The notes: generated from the letters alone by a model not told the origin. A stretch of DNA of 64,000 bases from Numidum massiliense (GCF_001375555.1 NZ_CTDZ01000009.1:3341758-3405757); one strand, 5' to 3'; counted from the stretch's first letter, positions 1 to 8,775 are shown. Numbers and translations: made by a program.

Positions 1-39
1 CCGGACGAATCTCGCCTAAATTAGGGCAAGGAGTAAAAC

Positions 40-816
40 ATGTTTAAAGAACTAGCAAAGTACAAAGAACTCGTATACTTTTTAGTGCACAAAGAGTTAC
101 GTATACGTTATCGCAACACGATTTTCGGGTTTTTCTGGACATTGCTTGAACCGTTAGGGCTCATGCTCATATATACCGTCGTTTTTTCGATGATTATGCG
201 CTTTGGAGATAAGGTCGACAACTATCCGTTGTTTCTGTTGTCCGGGCTCATTCCGTGGATGTTCGTATCCCAGTCGTTGCAAAAAGGGACGCGCTCACTC
301 ACGAGTAACCAATCGCTCATAAAAAAAGTGTACTTTCCGCGGCAAATCTTCCCTTTGACGACGATCATCGCTAATCTCGTCAACTTCGTCATGGCGCTGT
401 TGCTCGTCTTTGCTTTTGTCATTGTTTTACAAGGGAACATCCTTTGGTGGCGGCTCATCTTTTTACCGCTTATCATATTGTTACAGGCGGTGTTCGTGTA
501 CGGGGTGGCACTTTTTTTGTCGGTGGCAAACGTGTTTTACAAAGATGTGGAATTTATTTTAACTGTTGCCTTGCGCGGGTGGATGTATTTATGTCCGATT
601 ATTTACCCGCTCGAGCAAGTGCCGCAGGAGTTTCTCGATTGGTATTTACTGAACCCGATGGCGGTAATCATTTCTTTATACCGTTGGGCGCTATTAGGTT
701 TTGAGACGGCGCCGCTCAATTACGTGTTTTACGCGATCGGTTTGACGTTCGTTGTACTCGCTATTTCGTGGCTCGCCTTCAATAAATTAAACCGTAGGGT
801 AGGGGAAGTGATTTAA
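40..816 (+). CDS. ABC-2 type polysaccharide/teichoic acid export permease (TagG/Wzm-like)
   Basis: Membrane half of an ABC exporter that carries a lipid-linked surface glycopolymer across the cytoplasmic membrane. The 258 residues form about six hydrophobic helices, and the amphipathic N-terminal stretch ELRIRYRNTIFGFFW (residues 19-33) just before the first helix is typical of the TagG/Wzm family, which is usually 255-280 residues. AAGGAG at 28-33 lies six bases before the ATG. The ATPase gene begins two bases after the stop, so the two subunits are translationally linked. The substrate cannot be read from the sequence; the neighbouring phosphatidyltransferase, sugar transferase and galU suggest a cell-wall polymer. 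B. subtilis tagG is the nearest named relative, but wall teichoic acid synthesis genes are not in view. Confidence 0.88.
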   Translation: MFKELAKYKELVYFLVHKELRIRYRNTIFGFFWTLLEPLGLMLIYTVVFSMIMRFGDKVDNYPLFLLSGLIPWMFVSQSLQKGTRSLTSNQSLIKKVYFPRQIFPLTTIIANLVNFVMALLLVFAFVIVLQGNILWWRLIFLPLIILLQAVFVYGVALFLSVANVFYKDVEFILTVALRGWMYLCPIIYPLEQVPQEFLDWYLLNPMAVIISLYRWALLGFETAPLNYVFYAIGLTFVVLAISWLAFNKLNRRVGEVI

Positions 817-818
817 CG

Positions 819-1553
819 ATGGATGCGATCGCCGTCAAGCATCTGACCAAACATTTTCGCAAAAAATACGATAAGACGTTGAAGGGCTACTTTATCTCCT
901 TGGCCAAGCGCGAGAAGCGGTACGAACAGTACACCGCCTTAAATGACGTGTCGTTTACGGTAAAAAAGTCGGAAGCGTTCGCCATCATCGGCGATAACGG
1001 CGCCGGCAAAAGTACGCTGTTTAAGGTGTTGAGTGGCATTATTCACCAAGATAGCGGCGAGATAGAAATTAACGGGAAAGTGGCGCCGCTCATCGAGTTA
1101 GGTGCCGGCTTGCACCGCGAACTGAGCGGGATGGAGAACATCCGCCTCAACTGCGCGATCTTCGGGCTTAACAAAGAGCAAATTGAAGAAGTGATCCCGC
1201 ACATTATCGCCTTTTCCGAACTAGAAGAGTTCATCGAGACACCGGTGAAGTTTTACTCTTCGGGAATGAAGGCGCGGCTCGGCTTTTCCATCGCCGTACA
1301 CATTGACGCTGACATCGTCCTCATCGACGAAGTACTAGCTGTCGGGGACAAAGCGTTTAAGAAAAAGTGCAACAAAAAAATGAAAGAACTGAAGGCTGAA
1401 GGTAAGACACTCGTCATCGTCTCCCACAGCTTGAAGCCTCTACGCAAACTTTGCGATCGCGCCTTGATATTGCACAAAGGGGAAGTTGTCAATATCGGGG
1501 AGGTTAACGCGATCATCGACAACTACGAACAGGGTAAAACACGAGGAGCGTGA
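819..1553 (+). CDS. ABC exporter ATP-binding protein (TagH/Wzt-like)
   Basis: Cytoplasmic ATPase that powers the permease encoded just upstream. Walker A GDNGAGKST is at residues 58-66, the signature YSSGMKARLGFS begins near 146 and Walker B with DIVLIDE is at 165-171, followed by LAVGDKAF, a hallmark of the polysaccharide/teichoic acid exporter ATPases. A long N-terminal basic segment (KKYDKTLKGYF) before the core is also characteristic of this family. At 244 residues it has only the nucleotide-binding domain and lacks the C-terminal extension of B. subtilis TagH or the carbohydrate-binding domain of some Wzt proteins, so substrate recognition probably rests in the permease. The start ATG follows AGGGGAAGTG. 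It is the second gene of an operon of at least four genes. Confidence 0.9.
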   Translation: MDAIAVKHLTKHFRKKYDKTLKGYFISLAKREKRYEQYTALNDVSFTVKKSEAFAIIGDNGAGKSTLFKVLSGIIHQDSGEIEINGKVAPLIELGAGLHRELSGMENIRLNCAIFGLNKEQIEEVIPHIIAFSELEEFIETPVKFYSSGMKARLGFSIAVHIDADIVLIDEVLAVGDKAFKKKCNKKMKELKAEGKTLVIVSHSLKPLRKLCDRALILHKGEVVNIGEVNAIIDNYEQGKTRGA

Positions 1554-1556
1554 CCT

Positions 1557-2684
1557 TTGTTGGAAGGCAAACAATTTACGTTGGAAGATGTGCACCAAAC
1601 GTATAAAGCGAAAGACGCTTGGTGGACCGTCTTACTGGTCGACCCGGTCGCTTCGCGACTCGTCGTACCAGTCGCTAACCGGACGAACATTACACCAAAC
1701 CAAATTTCACTCGTTTCGTTTACAATAGGGATGGTGGCCGCGTATTGCTTTTATATGAGTACGACAGGTTCACTCATCACAGGCGCCATCCTTTACCATA
1801 TTAGTTTTATTCTCGATTGTATGGACGGGAAAATCGCGCGTTTAAAAGGGACCGGCTCGATGTTTGGCGTGTTGCTCGACATTATGCTTGACCACATCCG
1901 CGTCGTCATTTGTACAGTTGCCCTAACGTTTGGCTTGTTTTATAAAACGGGCGACTACACTATTTTAATGTTGGCGCTGCTGTTTATTTTCGCTTACTTT
2001 TTTCGCCACTACACGGCGTTAACCATTTATAAGTTGCGGCGGCAAATGAAGGGGAGACTGAATAAGGCGCGGCGAAGACTGAAACGGGCTGAGAAACGGC
2101 AGTCGCGCGCCGAGTTGTTAAACGTGGAAAACATGTTAAACATCGTGACTGACGAACCGACCAATGAGCGGTTAAAGCGTCTGAAAGGTACGTACGAGGA
2201 GCAACTAGAAACGCTGCCTACAGGGATCGCGTCCGCCTCCTCCGCCGTCGGGCAGGAGACTGCGCATACGGGGGATCGCGATGCTGGCGGTAACTCTGCT
2301 CACATCGCTGACGCTGTAGAAGGCACTGATAAGGCGGAGGTGGTGGACGAAGAACAACTGCCCGTGTCACAGCGAAAAACTGATTTGCAGCACGGCTTTA
2401 AACAGAAGTTTACGCTTTATTTGCGCATTCGCGATGCCTTGTTGACGAAACGGATTCGCATGCATCTGTTTAGCGGCATCGAGTTTCAGATGTTTTTGTT
2501 CGTCGTCGCGCCAGTCGCTTATTTCTTTAGCGAAGTGATGAATGTGTTTAAAGGCACGATGCTGTTCGGCTCGATTTTACTACTCGCATTTGAGCTCGCC
2601 ATCATTTACAAACTGTGGATGAGTACGCGAGACTTTGAAAGTGAGATGGCGCTAATCGCTGAGGAGCGGTTGCAGTACGACTGA
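1557..2684 (+). CDS. CDP-alcohol phosphatidyltransferase family protein with large soluble insert
   Basis: Membrane enzyme that transfers a phospho-alcohol from a CDP-alcohol. The catalytic signature is complete: D87-x2-D90-G91-x2-A94-R95-x8-G104-x3-D108-x3-D112. Two membrane helices flank it. After the first catalytic half there is a charged segment of roughly 110-130 residues (about 160-290: basic coiled-coil-like, then Ala/Gly/Glu-rich) before the last hydrophobic helices, making the protein 375 residues where common phosphatidyltransferases are about 180-220. The TTG start at 1557 follows AGGAG; a second TTG codon is adjacent. The gene sits three bases after the exporter ATPase gene, so its product probably builds or decorates the exported polymer rather than bulk phospholipid. 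That role is inference; the acceptor and alcohol are unknown. Confidence 0.8.
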   Translation: MLEGKQFTLEDVHQTYKAKDAWWTVLLVDPVASRLVVPVANRTNITPNQISLVSFTIGMVAAYCFYMSTTGSLITGAILYHISFILDCMDGKIARLKGTGSMFGVLLDIMLDHIRVVICTVALTFGLFYKTGDYTILMLALLFIFAYFFRHYTALTIYKLRRQMKGRLNKARRRLKRAEKRQSRAELLNVENMLNIVTDEPTNERLKRLKGTYEEQLETLPTGIASASSAVGQETAHTGDRDAGGNSAHIADAVEGTDKAEVVDEEQLPVSQRKTDLQHGFKQKFTLYLRIRDALLTKRIRMHLFSGIEFQMFLFVVAPVAYFFSEVMNVFKGTMLFGSILLLAFELAIIYKLWMSTRDFESEMALIAEERLQYD

Positions 2685-2734
2685 CAATCTGCCCTTCAAG
2701 CGAAGACTGATTGAAGAGAGAGGAGGGCTTCCGC

Positions 2735-4114
2735 ATGAATCACCTGAAGGAACGCAAATTGTTGTATACATTCTTGCTACTCGTTGATACGTTCCTCGTA
2801 CTCGGGTCGTATTACGCGGCGTTTTTAGTAAAGTTTCCGCTCGGCGATATTCCAGAGCGCAACTTCGAGGCGTACGTCGCCGTGTTACCGTGGATCGCTT
2901 TAATTTCGGTGATCGTCTTCTTAATATACGACACGTATGCGGTCGCTCGTCGGCTAACGTGGGAAACCGTGTCGTCGACCATCGTCTCGACGGTCGTCAT
3001 TGCCGGGTGTGTCGGGCTCGCGTCGTTTGTTTTCCGTGCCTTCGCTTTACCGCGGTTAGTCATACTCATCGGGTCAGTCATCTCGTTTTTCGCTATTTTG
3101 CTGTGGAAGTTCATCTTGTCTGTCCTCATTAAAGAGAATAAACAGAAGGTGCTGCTCATCGGCAGTGACGAAGAAATTGCGCATGTGAAAGAAAAAGTAG
3201 CGGCTAACCTTCCGGCTGGCTCACAGTTTAATTCCTGCCACCCCGGGCAAAAGCGGGCGCACATTTTTAAAAAGCTACAAGAAGTCGATACTGTGTTCAT
3301 TTGCGCCGGGGTCGAGCAGCGGGTGAGTCAAGAGATGATTCAAGCGAGTATGATGCATAACGTGCAAGTTTACGTCGTGCCCGCTTCGTACGAGTTACTG
3401 CTCAAAAACGCCGACGCGCGCACCTTCGACGATTTGCTCGTCATGTCGGTGAAAGATTGGGGCCTACCGCTCGAGCAGCAATTGATCAAACGGGTAGGTG
3501 ATCTCGTCTTTTCGCTCTGTCTGCTCGTCGTCACCTTGCCGATCACCGTACTGACGGCACTCGCCATCAAATTTTCCGAACCGAAACACCCCGTCTTTTA
3601 TAAACAGAAGCGCATCACGATGCACGACAAAGAGTTTAACATTTACAAGTTCCGCACGATGGTGCCGAACGCCGAAGGGAAGAGCGGCCCCGTACTCGCC
3701 GAAAAAAACGATAACCGCATCACGAAAATCGGTAAGTTTTTACGCGCGACGCGCATTGATGAATTGCCGCAGTTGTTTAACGTGCTGAAGGGCGACATGT
3801 CTGTCGTCGGCCCGCGTCCCGAACGGCCGCACTTTACGGAGATTTACAAAAAAACTTACGGCAACTACTGTTACCGCACCTCGGTGAAAGCCGGGTTAAC
3901 GGGCTTGGCGCAAATTGCCGGCAAGTATGAAACGGACGTTGAAGATAAGTTGCGGTACGACTTATACTACATCCGCAATTACTCCGTCTTCTTCGACATT
4001 GTCATTATTTTGAAGACGTTCAAAGTCGTTTTGGATAAGCAGAAGGCAGACGGCGTGATCAAGCCGAAACAGCGGCAAACGAAGGTGAGCAGCGAAAAAA
4101 ATGTCGGGATGTAA
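2735..4114 (+). CDS. Polyprenyl-phosphate sugar-1-phosphate transferase (WbaP/CpsE-like)
   Basis: Initiating transferase that moves a sugar-1-phosphate from a UDP-sugar onto undecaprenyl phosphate at the inner membrane face. The N-terminus has about four or five membrane helices (residues 5-145), a soluble nucleotide-binding-like region follows, and the C-terminal catalytic domain (about 250-445) opens with a re-entrant helix and contains YKFRTM, RIDELPQLFNVLKGDMS and VGPRPERP, all diagnostic of the bacterial sugar transferase family. I chose the ATG at 2735, which is eight bases after AGGAGG, over an upstream TTG at 2711. The product is 459 residues, normal for the long WbaP class. In this operon it would start the lipid-linked unit that the ABC exporter handles. 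Confidence 0.9.
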   Translation: MNHLKERKLLYTFLLLVDTFLVLGSYYAAFLVKFPLGDIPERNFEAYVAVLPWIALISVIVFLIYDTYAVARRLTWETVSSTIVSTVVIAGCVGLASFVFRAFALPRLVILIGSVISFFAILLWKFILSVLIKENKQKVLLIGSDEEIAHVKEKVAANLPAGSQFNSCHPGQKRAHIFKKLQEVDTVFICAGVEQRVSQEMIQASMMHNVQVYVVPASYELLLKNADARTFDDLLVMSVKDWGLPLEQQLIKRVGDLVFSLCLLVVTLPITVLTALAIKFSEPKHPVFYKQKRITMHDKEFNIYKFRTMVPNAEGKSGPVLAEKNDNRITKIGKFLRATRIDELPQLFNVLKGDMSVVGPRPERPHFTEIYKKTYGNYCYRTSVKAGLTGLAQIAGKYETDVEDKLRYDLYYIRNYSVFFDIVIILKTFKVVLDKQKADGVIKPKQRQTKVSSEKNVGM

Positions 4115-4146
4115 CGGAAATATACGATTAAAGGGGCGATGATTGA

Positions 4147-5040
4147 GTGGCGATTAAGAAGGCGATCATTCCCGCCGCCGGGTTAGGCACCCGGTTTTTA
4201 CCCGCGACGAAAGCGCAACCGAAGGAAATGTTACCAATTGTCGATCAGCCGACGATCCAGTACATCGTCGAAGAAGCCGTCGCTTCGGGCATTGAAGACA
4301 TTATTATCGTCACCGGGCGGGGGAAGCGGGCGATCGAAGATCACTTCGACAAGTCATATGAGTTAGAGGCAATTTTAGCGGCAAAAGGCGAAGGCGGGGA
4401 AGAACAGCTGAAGCGCGTACAGCGCATTTCCAACATGGCCGACATTCACTACATTCGGCAAAAAGAGGCGAAAGGGTTAGGGCACGCGGTGTGGTGTGCG
4501 CGCAAGTTTATCGGGAGCGAGCCGTTTGCCGTCATGTTAGGCGATGACGTCGTCGTTGCGGATGAGCCGTGTTTAAAGCAGCTAATGGCCGTCCACGAAC
4601 GGTTTAGCGCCTCCGTGCTCGGTATCCAACCGGTCGTACCGAGTGAGGTAAATCAATACGGTATCGTCGAACCGACGGGAAATACGGGACAACAGGGAGT
4701 TTACAAGCTTGCGAATGTCGTTGAAAAGCCAGATGCGGATCGCGCCCCTTCGAACTTGGCGATCATGGGGCGCTACATTTTGCAGCCGGATATTTTCGAC
4801 ATCTTACACGATTTGCCACCAGGGGCAGGCGGAGAAATACAGCTGACAGATGCGATTCGCGAATTGAGTAAACTTAAGCCTGTCGTAGCGTTCCAGTTTG
4901 CTGGCAAACGGTACGACGTCGGTAACAAGTTTGGTTTCATTCAAGCGACGGTCGACTTCGCGCTGGGCCGCGACGATTTGCGGCAAGACGTCGCCAAATA
5001 TTTGGAGCGGACCGTCGCTGAGCTTAAACAGGGACAATGA
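4147..5040 (+). CDS. galU: UTP-glucose-1-phosphate uridylyltransferase
   Basis: Makes UDP-glucose from UTP and glucose-1-phosphate in the cytoplasm, feeding glycolipid and wall polymer synthesis. The 297 residues match the family length. The nucleotide-binding loop AAGLGTRFLPATKAQPKEML (residues 10-29) carries the family GxGTRxxPxTK pattern with the usual catalytic lysine of KEML, and the motifs VEKP and GRYIL are in their expected places downstream. The GTG start follows AAAGGGGCGATG; it lies 32 bases after the sugar transferase gene, so co-transcription is likely. B. subtilis gtaB is the equivalent gene and is also next to cell-wall polymer genes. Confidence 0.95.
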   Translation: MAIKKAIIPAAGLGTRFLPATKAQPKEMLPIVDQPTIQYIVEEAVASGIEDIIIVTGRGKRAIEDHFDKSYELEAILAAKGEGGEEQLKRVQRISNMADIHYIRQKEAKGLGHAVWCARKFIGSEPFAVMLGDDVVVADEPCLKQLMAVHERFSASVLGIQPVVPSEVNQYGIVEPTGNTGQQGVYKLANVVEKPDADRAPSNLAIMGRYILQPDIFDILHDLPPGAGGEIQLTDAIRELSKLKPVVAFQFAGKRYDVGNKFGFIQATVDFALGRDDLRQDVAKYLERTVAELKQGQ

Positions 5041-5224
5041 CGACTTGGCCTTTGTGTGAAGCGCAAGCTGAGCGTAAACGGTACGAATGTAGCGTCGGCT
5101 ATCCCTAGCGAAGTTGCAATCGCAAGTGTTACGGTTCGACGTATTTACTGAAACGAAAGGCGAGACATTAACCGTTATAGTAGTTGTAAGCTAGTGATAC
5201 ATAACATTGGGGAGGAGTACAGTT

Positions 5225-7102
5225 GTGAAGCGAACGATGGCGATCGCCTGTCTGTGTACACTGCTAGCTGTCATCCCGCTCGTTACCGCTGCGATCGCTA
5301 AAGACAGTGAGGAGTCCCAACGATTGGAGATGGAAAAAGGTGCAGCTGATCGACGTGCTGATGAAGAAGGCGGTGTTGATGAAGAAGACGGTGCTGATGA
5401 AGAAAGCGGTGCTGATGAAGAAGACGGTGTTGATGAAGAAAAGGCGGTTAAACGCGATGAAGGTGAAGAAGGCGAAGAAGGGACAGATGCGGGCGACGAT
5501 CGCGAAGAAAGTACGGCTGAACGCGATGTAGATGAAAAGCGCGCAGAAAAACGCGACGCTCAGTCTGAAGATGAGCAAGCTTCTGGGGCGAAGGCACGCA
5601 CGGTTGCAGGGACCCAAGCGGCCGCCTACGATAAAATAATTTACCTGCCGACACGGAAGTACGTGAAAGTAAAAGCGAGCAAGGTGAACGTTTATCGGGA
5701 AGCGACAACGGGTTCTACCGTCGTAGGAACCGCTACAAAATCGACGACGTACCGTTTACTCGAGGAGAAAAGCGGCTGGTTTAAAATCCAATTTTCCGAC
5801 AAGGTGACCGGTTGGATGCAAACGAATAGCGGCGCCAACGCGTTTAAAGTACCCTTCATTCGCGTCGCACTTTCCGCTGGAAGTAAAACGAGCAAAACGT
5901 TTCAGCCGAGTCAAACGAGTTATGCGCTGTTGGAAGACGGCTCGAGCAAAAAATATTACACGTTACAAGGTGGAACGACGTACAAAGTTAACTATGAGAG
6001 TAAAAAACTGGTTCTGTACGAAGGTACGCGGAAACTTGTGACGTCGACGAACGCTAACGCGAGTTTGCGCGTTTCTCCGGCCGGTTACGGCGGGACGTTC
6101 ACGATTGGAAAGTACAAGTACCTTGGCCACCTTCACTTCAAGTACTACGACCCGTCGTTACAAGTTGTTAACGAAGTAGATATGGAAGACTACTTAAAAG
6201 GTGTCGTCCCGTTTGAGATGAGCGATTCCTTCCACCTCGAGGCGCTGAAGAGCCAAGCGGTAGCTGCCCGTACATATGCAACGCGACACCGCAACAGTTA
6301 CGGCGGTAAAGCGAAGGATTATATTACCGACACCGTGTTATACCAAGTTTACCGCGGCTACGACGCGGCGTATACACAGTCGATTAAAGCGGTAGAACAA
6401 ACAGCGACCGAAGTACTCGTCTATGGTGGCGCAGTGATCGACGCTGTCTACCACGCCTCGAATGGCGGGTACACGGAAGACGCCGCCAATGTGTGGACGG
6501 GGTCAATTCCGTACTTTCAGAGTTATCCCGATCCATATGACAAGCGCGCGGGGCAATATCACAACTGGACGTACAAAGCGAATGCGAAGGAACTCGCCGC
6601 GCTCGTGGCGAAAAACAACGACACGCCGCTCGATCGCATCGCCAAACTGTCTATTACAAAAAAAGCTGCTTCTGGCCGCGTCGTCGAAATGCGCATTAAC
6701 GGCTATGAGAAGCAAAAAAGTAAGACTGTCACGCTACTCAAAGAACGGACGCGTACAGCGTTTAACTTGCGCAGTCAGCTGTACAGCGTGACGCGGAGTA
6801 ATCCGAAAGTGTCGGTCGTCGACTCTTCAGGCAAAGCGAAGTCGCTGTCGTTAACTGACCAAACGGTTATCGCCGCCGATGCGGGAAGCACGAGTAAGTA
6901 TACGGGTGCTGCAACGCTTTCCGACGGGACAAAAAAAGTTGACCGCCTTGCGACTTTTACGTTTACGGGGAGCGGCTTCGGACACGGCATCGGCATGAGT
7001 CAGTGGGGTGCGAAGCAAATGGGCGACGAAGGGAAAACGTATCGCGATATATTGTCGTTCTACTACCGCGGCACGAAGGTAGTCAAGCAGTACAACGAGT
7101 GA
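5225..7102 (+). CDS. Secreted SpoIID/LytB domain protein with SH3 domain and acidic repeats
   Basis: Exported wall-associated protein of the SpoIID/LytB (amidase enhancer) family. A signal peptide (basic KRT, then a hydrophobic run ending near TAAIAK) is followed by a very acidic low-complexity region with an 18-bp tandem repeat (residues about 46-75), an SH3-like domain (about 145-202) and the SpoIID domain (about 310-620) with MEDYLKGVVPFEM, LKSQAVAARTYA and the closing GSGFGHGIGMSQWGA. SpoIID itself is a lytic transglycosylase; LytB modifies amidase activity, so the enzymatic role here is open. I chose the GTG at 5225, ten bases after GGGGAGG; an in-frame TTG at 5207 overlaps that site. 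It is followed closely by the next gene. Confidence 0.85.
   Translation: MKRTMAIACLCTLLAVIPLVTAAIAKDSEESQRLEMEKGAADRRADEEGGVDEEDGADEESGADEEDGVDEEKAVKRDEGEEGEEGTDAGDDREESTAERDVDEKRAEKRDAQSEDEQASGAKARTVAGTQAAAYDKIIYLPTRKYVKVKASKVNVYREATTGSTVVGTATKSTTYRLLEEKSGWFKIQFSDKVTGWMQTNSGANAFKVPFIRVALSAGSKTSKTFQPSQTSYALLEDGSSKKYYTLQGGTTYKVNYESKKLVLYEGTRKLVTSTNANASLRVSPAGYGGTFTIGKYKYLGHLHFKYYDPSLQVVNEVDMEDYLKGVVPFEMSDSFHLEALKSQAVAARTYATRHRNSYGGKAKDYITDTVLYQVYRGYDAAYTQSIKAVEQTATEVLVYGGAVIDAVYHASNGGYTEDAANVWTGSIPYFQSYPDPYDKRAGQYHNWTYKANAKELAALVAKNNDTPLDRIAKLSITKKAASGRVVEMRINGYEKQKSKTVTLLKERTRTAFNLRSQLYSVTRSNPKVSVVDSSGKAKSLSLTDQTVIAADAGSTSKYTGAATLSDGTKKVDRLATFTFTGSGFGHGIGMSQWGAKQMGDEGKTYRDILSFYYRGTKVVKQYNE
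5360..5449 (+). repeat. 18-bp in-frame tandem repeat, five units
   Basis: Five consecutive 18-base units, each opening with GATGAAGAA, encode a six-residue acidic repeat of the form DEE-x-G-[VA] inside the secreted SpoIID-type protein. The last unit is degenerate. The period is a multiple of three, so copy-number change would not disturb the frame. Confidence 0.9.
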
Positions 7103-7118
7103 GCAGGGGGGAGAAACA

Positions 7119-7628
7119 GTGAAAAAATATTTAATGAAAAACGGGATAACGTTAGTGGCGATCGTAGCGATTCTTTGTGCGGGCATTACAGTCGTCGCCA
7201 GCCAAACGGGCACGACGTCAGCAGCTCCAGGGGAAGCGAGCGACCCGCTTGTCACTAAAAGTTATGTGGACAAGAAGGTTAAGGCAGAGATTAATAAATA
7301 TAATACCGATATGAATAAAGGGACGATTATCGGAATGGACAAAGGCGTCATCATAAAGGGGAAAGTTGGCAGTAAATTCATCTTGCGCGAAGGTAAAGCG
7401 ACGGTTTTCAGCCCGAAATTAGGTTTAATCAATACGACATCGGGAAAAAGTGTATTAAACGGTAAGAACGTCCCGCTCTCAAAAATGATGCTGCAACAGA
7501 ATACCGGGCAAGGTATCCAAGCGACGACAAATTACACGGAAATTATGGTGATCGGTCCGTACTCGATCGACCGCAGTAAAAGTACGAAGGGCGGCGTAAA
7601 GATCGCTGGAAAGTGGACGTACAAATAA
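7119..7628 (+). CDS. Hypothetical exported or membrane-anchored protein
   Basis: I do not recognise this 169-residue protein. The N-terminus is basic (KKYLMKNG) followed by a single hydrophobic segment (ITLVAIVAILCAGITVVAS, about residues 10-28), so it is secreted or held by one helix. The rest is soluble and rich in Lys, Gly and Thr, with a short helical stretch KSYVDKKVKAEINKY and then a beta-like region. The GTG start at 7119 follows a run of GGGGGGAG. It starts 16 bases after the SpoIID-type gene, so the two are probably co-expressed and may act together at the cell surface. No catalytic motif is visible. The segment TKSYVDKKV recalls the opening of copper-amine-oxidase-like or S-layer-associated repeats, but this is too weak for a call. 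Confidence 0.7.
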   Translation: MKKYLMKNGITLVAIVAILCAGITVVASQTGTTSAAPGEASDPLVTKSYVDKKVKAEINKYNTDMNKGTIIGMDKGVIIKGKVGSKFILREGKATVFSPKLGLINTTSGKSVLNGKNVPLSKMMLQQNTGQGIQATTNYTEIMVIGPYSIDRSKSTKGGVKIAGKWTYK

Positions 7629-7663
7629 TAAACGTATAATCCACAAAAGGGGGGACTATTGCG

Positions 7664-8584
7664 ATGCGCGTATTAGTTACTGGCGGCGCAGGTTTTATTG
7701 GGTCACATATCGTAGAACAGGCGCTTGCGCGCGGTCACGACGTCTGTATTATCGATGACTTATCGAGCGGCAAGAAGGAGTTCGTCTTCCCGGAGGCGCA
7801 ATTTCACGAGCTGAACATATTAGCGGACGAAGCGAAAAGAGTGATTAACGACTTTCGCCCGGAAGTAATTATTCATCAAGCGGCGCAAACAGTCGTGCAA
7901 AAATCGCTGGCCGACCCAGTGTTCGACGCAGAAGTGAATGTTGTCGGGACGATCCATTTATTGCAAGCCGCGCGCGCGTGTGGCTGTCCGCGCTTCGTGT
8001 TCGCGTCTTCCGCAGCCGTATACGGCGACAACGACCAGCTGCCGATTTCCGAGGAGCAAGTAGGCCGCCCACTCTCTTTTTACGGGAGTTCTAAATACGC
8101 ATCTGAGCACTATATCGACGTATTTAGTCAACTTTACGGAATCTCTACAGCGATTTTGCGGTACTCCAACGTATACGGGGTGAGGCAAGACCCGCGCGGC
8201 GAAGGTGGGGTTATTTCCATCGTCATCGAGCAAGCCATTAAAGGTGATACGTTCCACGTATTTGGCGACGGCTTACAGACGCGGGACTACATTAACGTAC
8301 GGGATGTGGCGGCAGCAAACATACGAATGGCGGAGTCAGATGTGAGTGGCACGTTTAACGTGTGCACGGCGCAGGCGACATCGCTCTTGCAAATTGTCGA
8401 TACGGTGTCACGCATAAGTGGCAAGTCGTTAGATGTTGCGTTTGACGCACCGCGTGCGGGAGATATTTTGCACAGTGCACTCAGCTACGAGCTGTTACAC
8501 AAACAGATCGGCTGGAAACCGACTGTAGCGCTTGCGGAAGGGTTAAAAGAAACTTACGACTACTATGCCGAGCGGGCTAAGTAG
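7664..8584 (+). CDS. NAD-dependent epimerase/dehydratase (UDP-glucose 4-epimerase-like)
   Basis: Extended short-chain dehydrogenase that interconverts or modifies a nucleotide sugar. The NAD-binding loop GGAGFIGSHI is at residues 7-16, the catalytic YxxxK is Y140-G-S-S-K144, and the sugar-binding region with GDGLQTRDYINVRDVA is typical of the GalE group. Length (306 residues) fits this family. The ATG follows AAAAGGGGGGAC. It closes the surface-polymer gene run and is followed by a terminator. GalE is the most likely function because galU, which supplies UDP-glucose, lies upstream, but related epimerases use other UDP-sugars, so I give no symbol. Confidence 0.88.
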   Translation: MRVLVTGGAGFIGSHIVEQALARGHDVCIIDDLSSGKKEFVFPEAQFHELNILADEAKRVINDFRPEVIIHQAAQTVVQKSLADPVFDAEVNVVGTIHLLQAARACGCPRFVFASSAAVYGDNDQLPISEEQVGRPLSFYGSSKYASEHYIDVFSQLYGISTAILRYSNVYGVRQDPRGEGGVISIVIEQAIKGDTFHVFGDGLQTRDYINVRDVAAANIRMAESDVSGTFNVCTAQATSLLQIVDTVSRISGKSLDVAFDAPRAGDILHSALSYELLHKQIGWKPTVALAEGLKETYDYYAERAK

Positions 8585-8605
8585 GCTAACGATGCGCGCA
8601 CATAA

Positions 8606-8645
8606 AAACGGGGCTTAACGATATTAAGTCCCGTTTACTTATACC
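8606..8645 (+). terminator. Rho-independent-like hairpin after the epimerase gene
   Basis: A 13-bp stem (AAACGGGGCTTAA with TTAAGTCCCGTTT, one G-T pair) around a short loop lies 21 bases after the epimerase stop. The following run of T is short. The minus-strand peptide gene ends at 8659, so the hairpin may serve both directions. Confidence 0.7.
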
Positions 8646-8658
8646 TTCTATCTTCAAT

Positions 8659-8775
8659 TTAAGACGCTATAATTTTAATTAACAAGACCAATAAACCCCA
8701 CAGAGGCACACTTCCTAACGTAGCGGTTGCTACACCAATCCAAAAAGGCGCGTGAACGTGTTGTGATTCGTTCAT
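8659..8775 (-). CDS. Small membrane peptide, 38 residues
   Basis: A short open frame begins with ATG at 8775-8773, preceded by a strong GGGGGTG ribosome binding site at the right distance, and encodes 38 residues. The first ten are polar (MNESQHVHAP), and the remainder is one long hydrophobic helix ending in LLIKIIAS. I do not recognise a family. A single-helix peptide with a proper ribosome binding site in an otherwise empty 360-base gap is likely to be real. It lies on the strand opposite the epimerase gene and upstream on its own strand of that gene's terminator. A role is not inferable; such peptides can act as membrane protein partners or type I toxins, but no antisense RNA evidence is visible. 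Confidence 0.6.
   Translation of the reverse strand: MNESQHVHAPFWIGVATATLGSVPLWGLLVLLIKIIAS

Noticed and set aside
5360-5449. 18-bp repeat as a non-coding array
   Set aside because: It is in frame and encodes acidic residues within a secreted protein with coherent domains on both sides.
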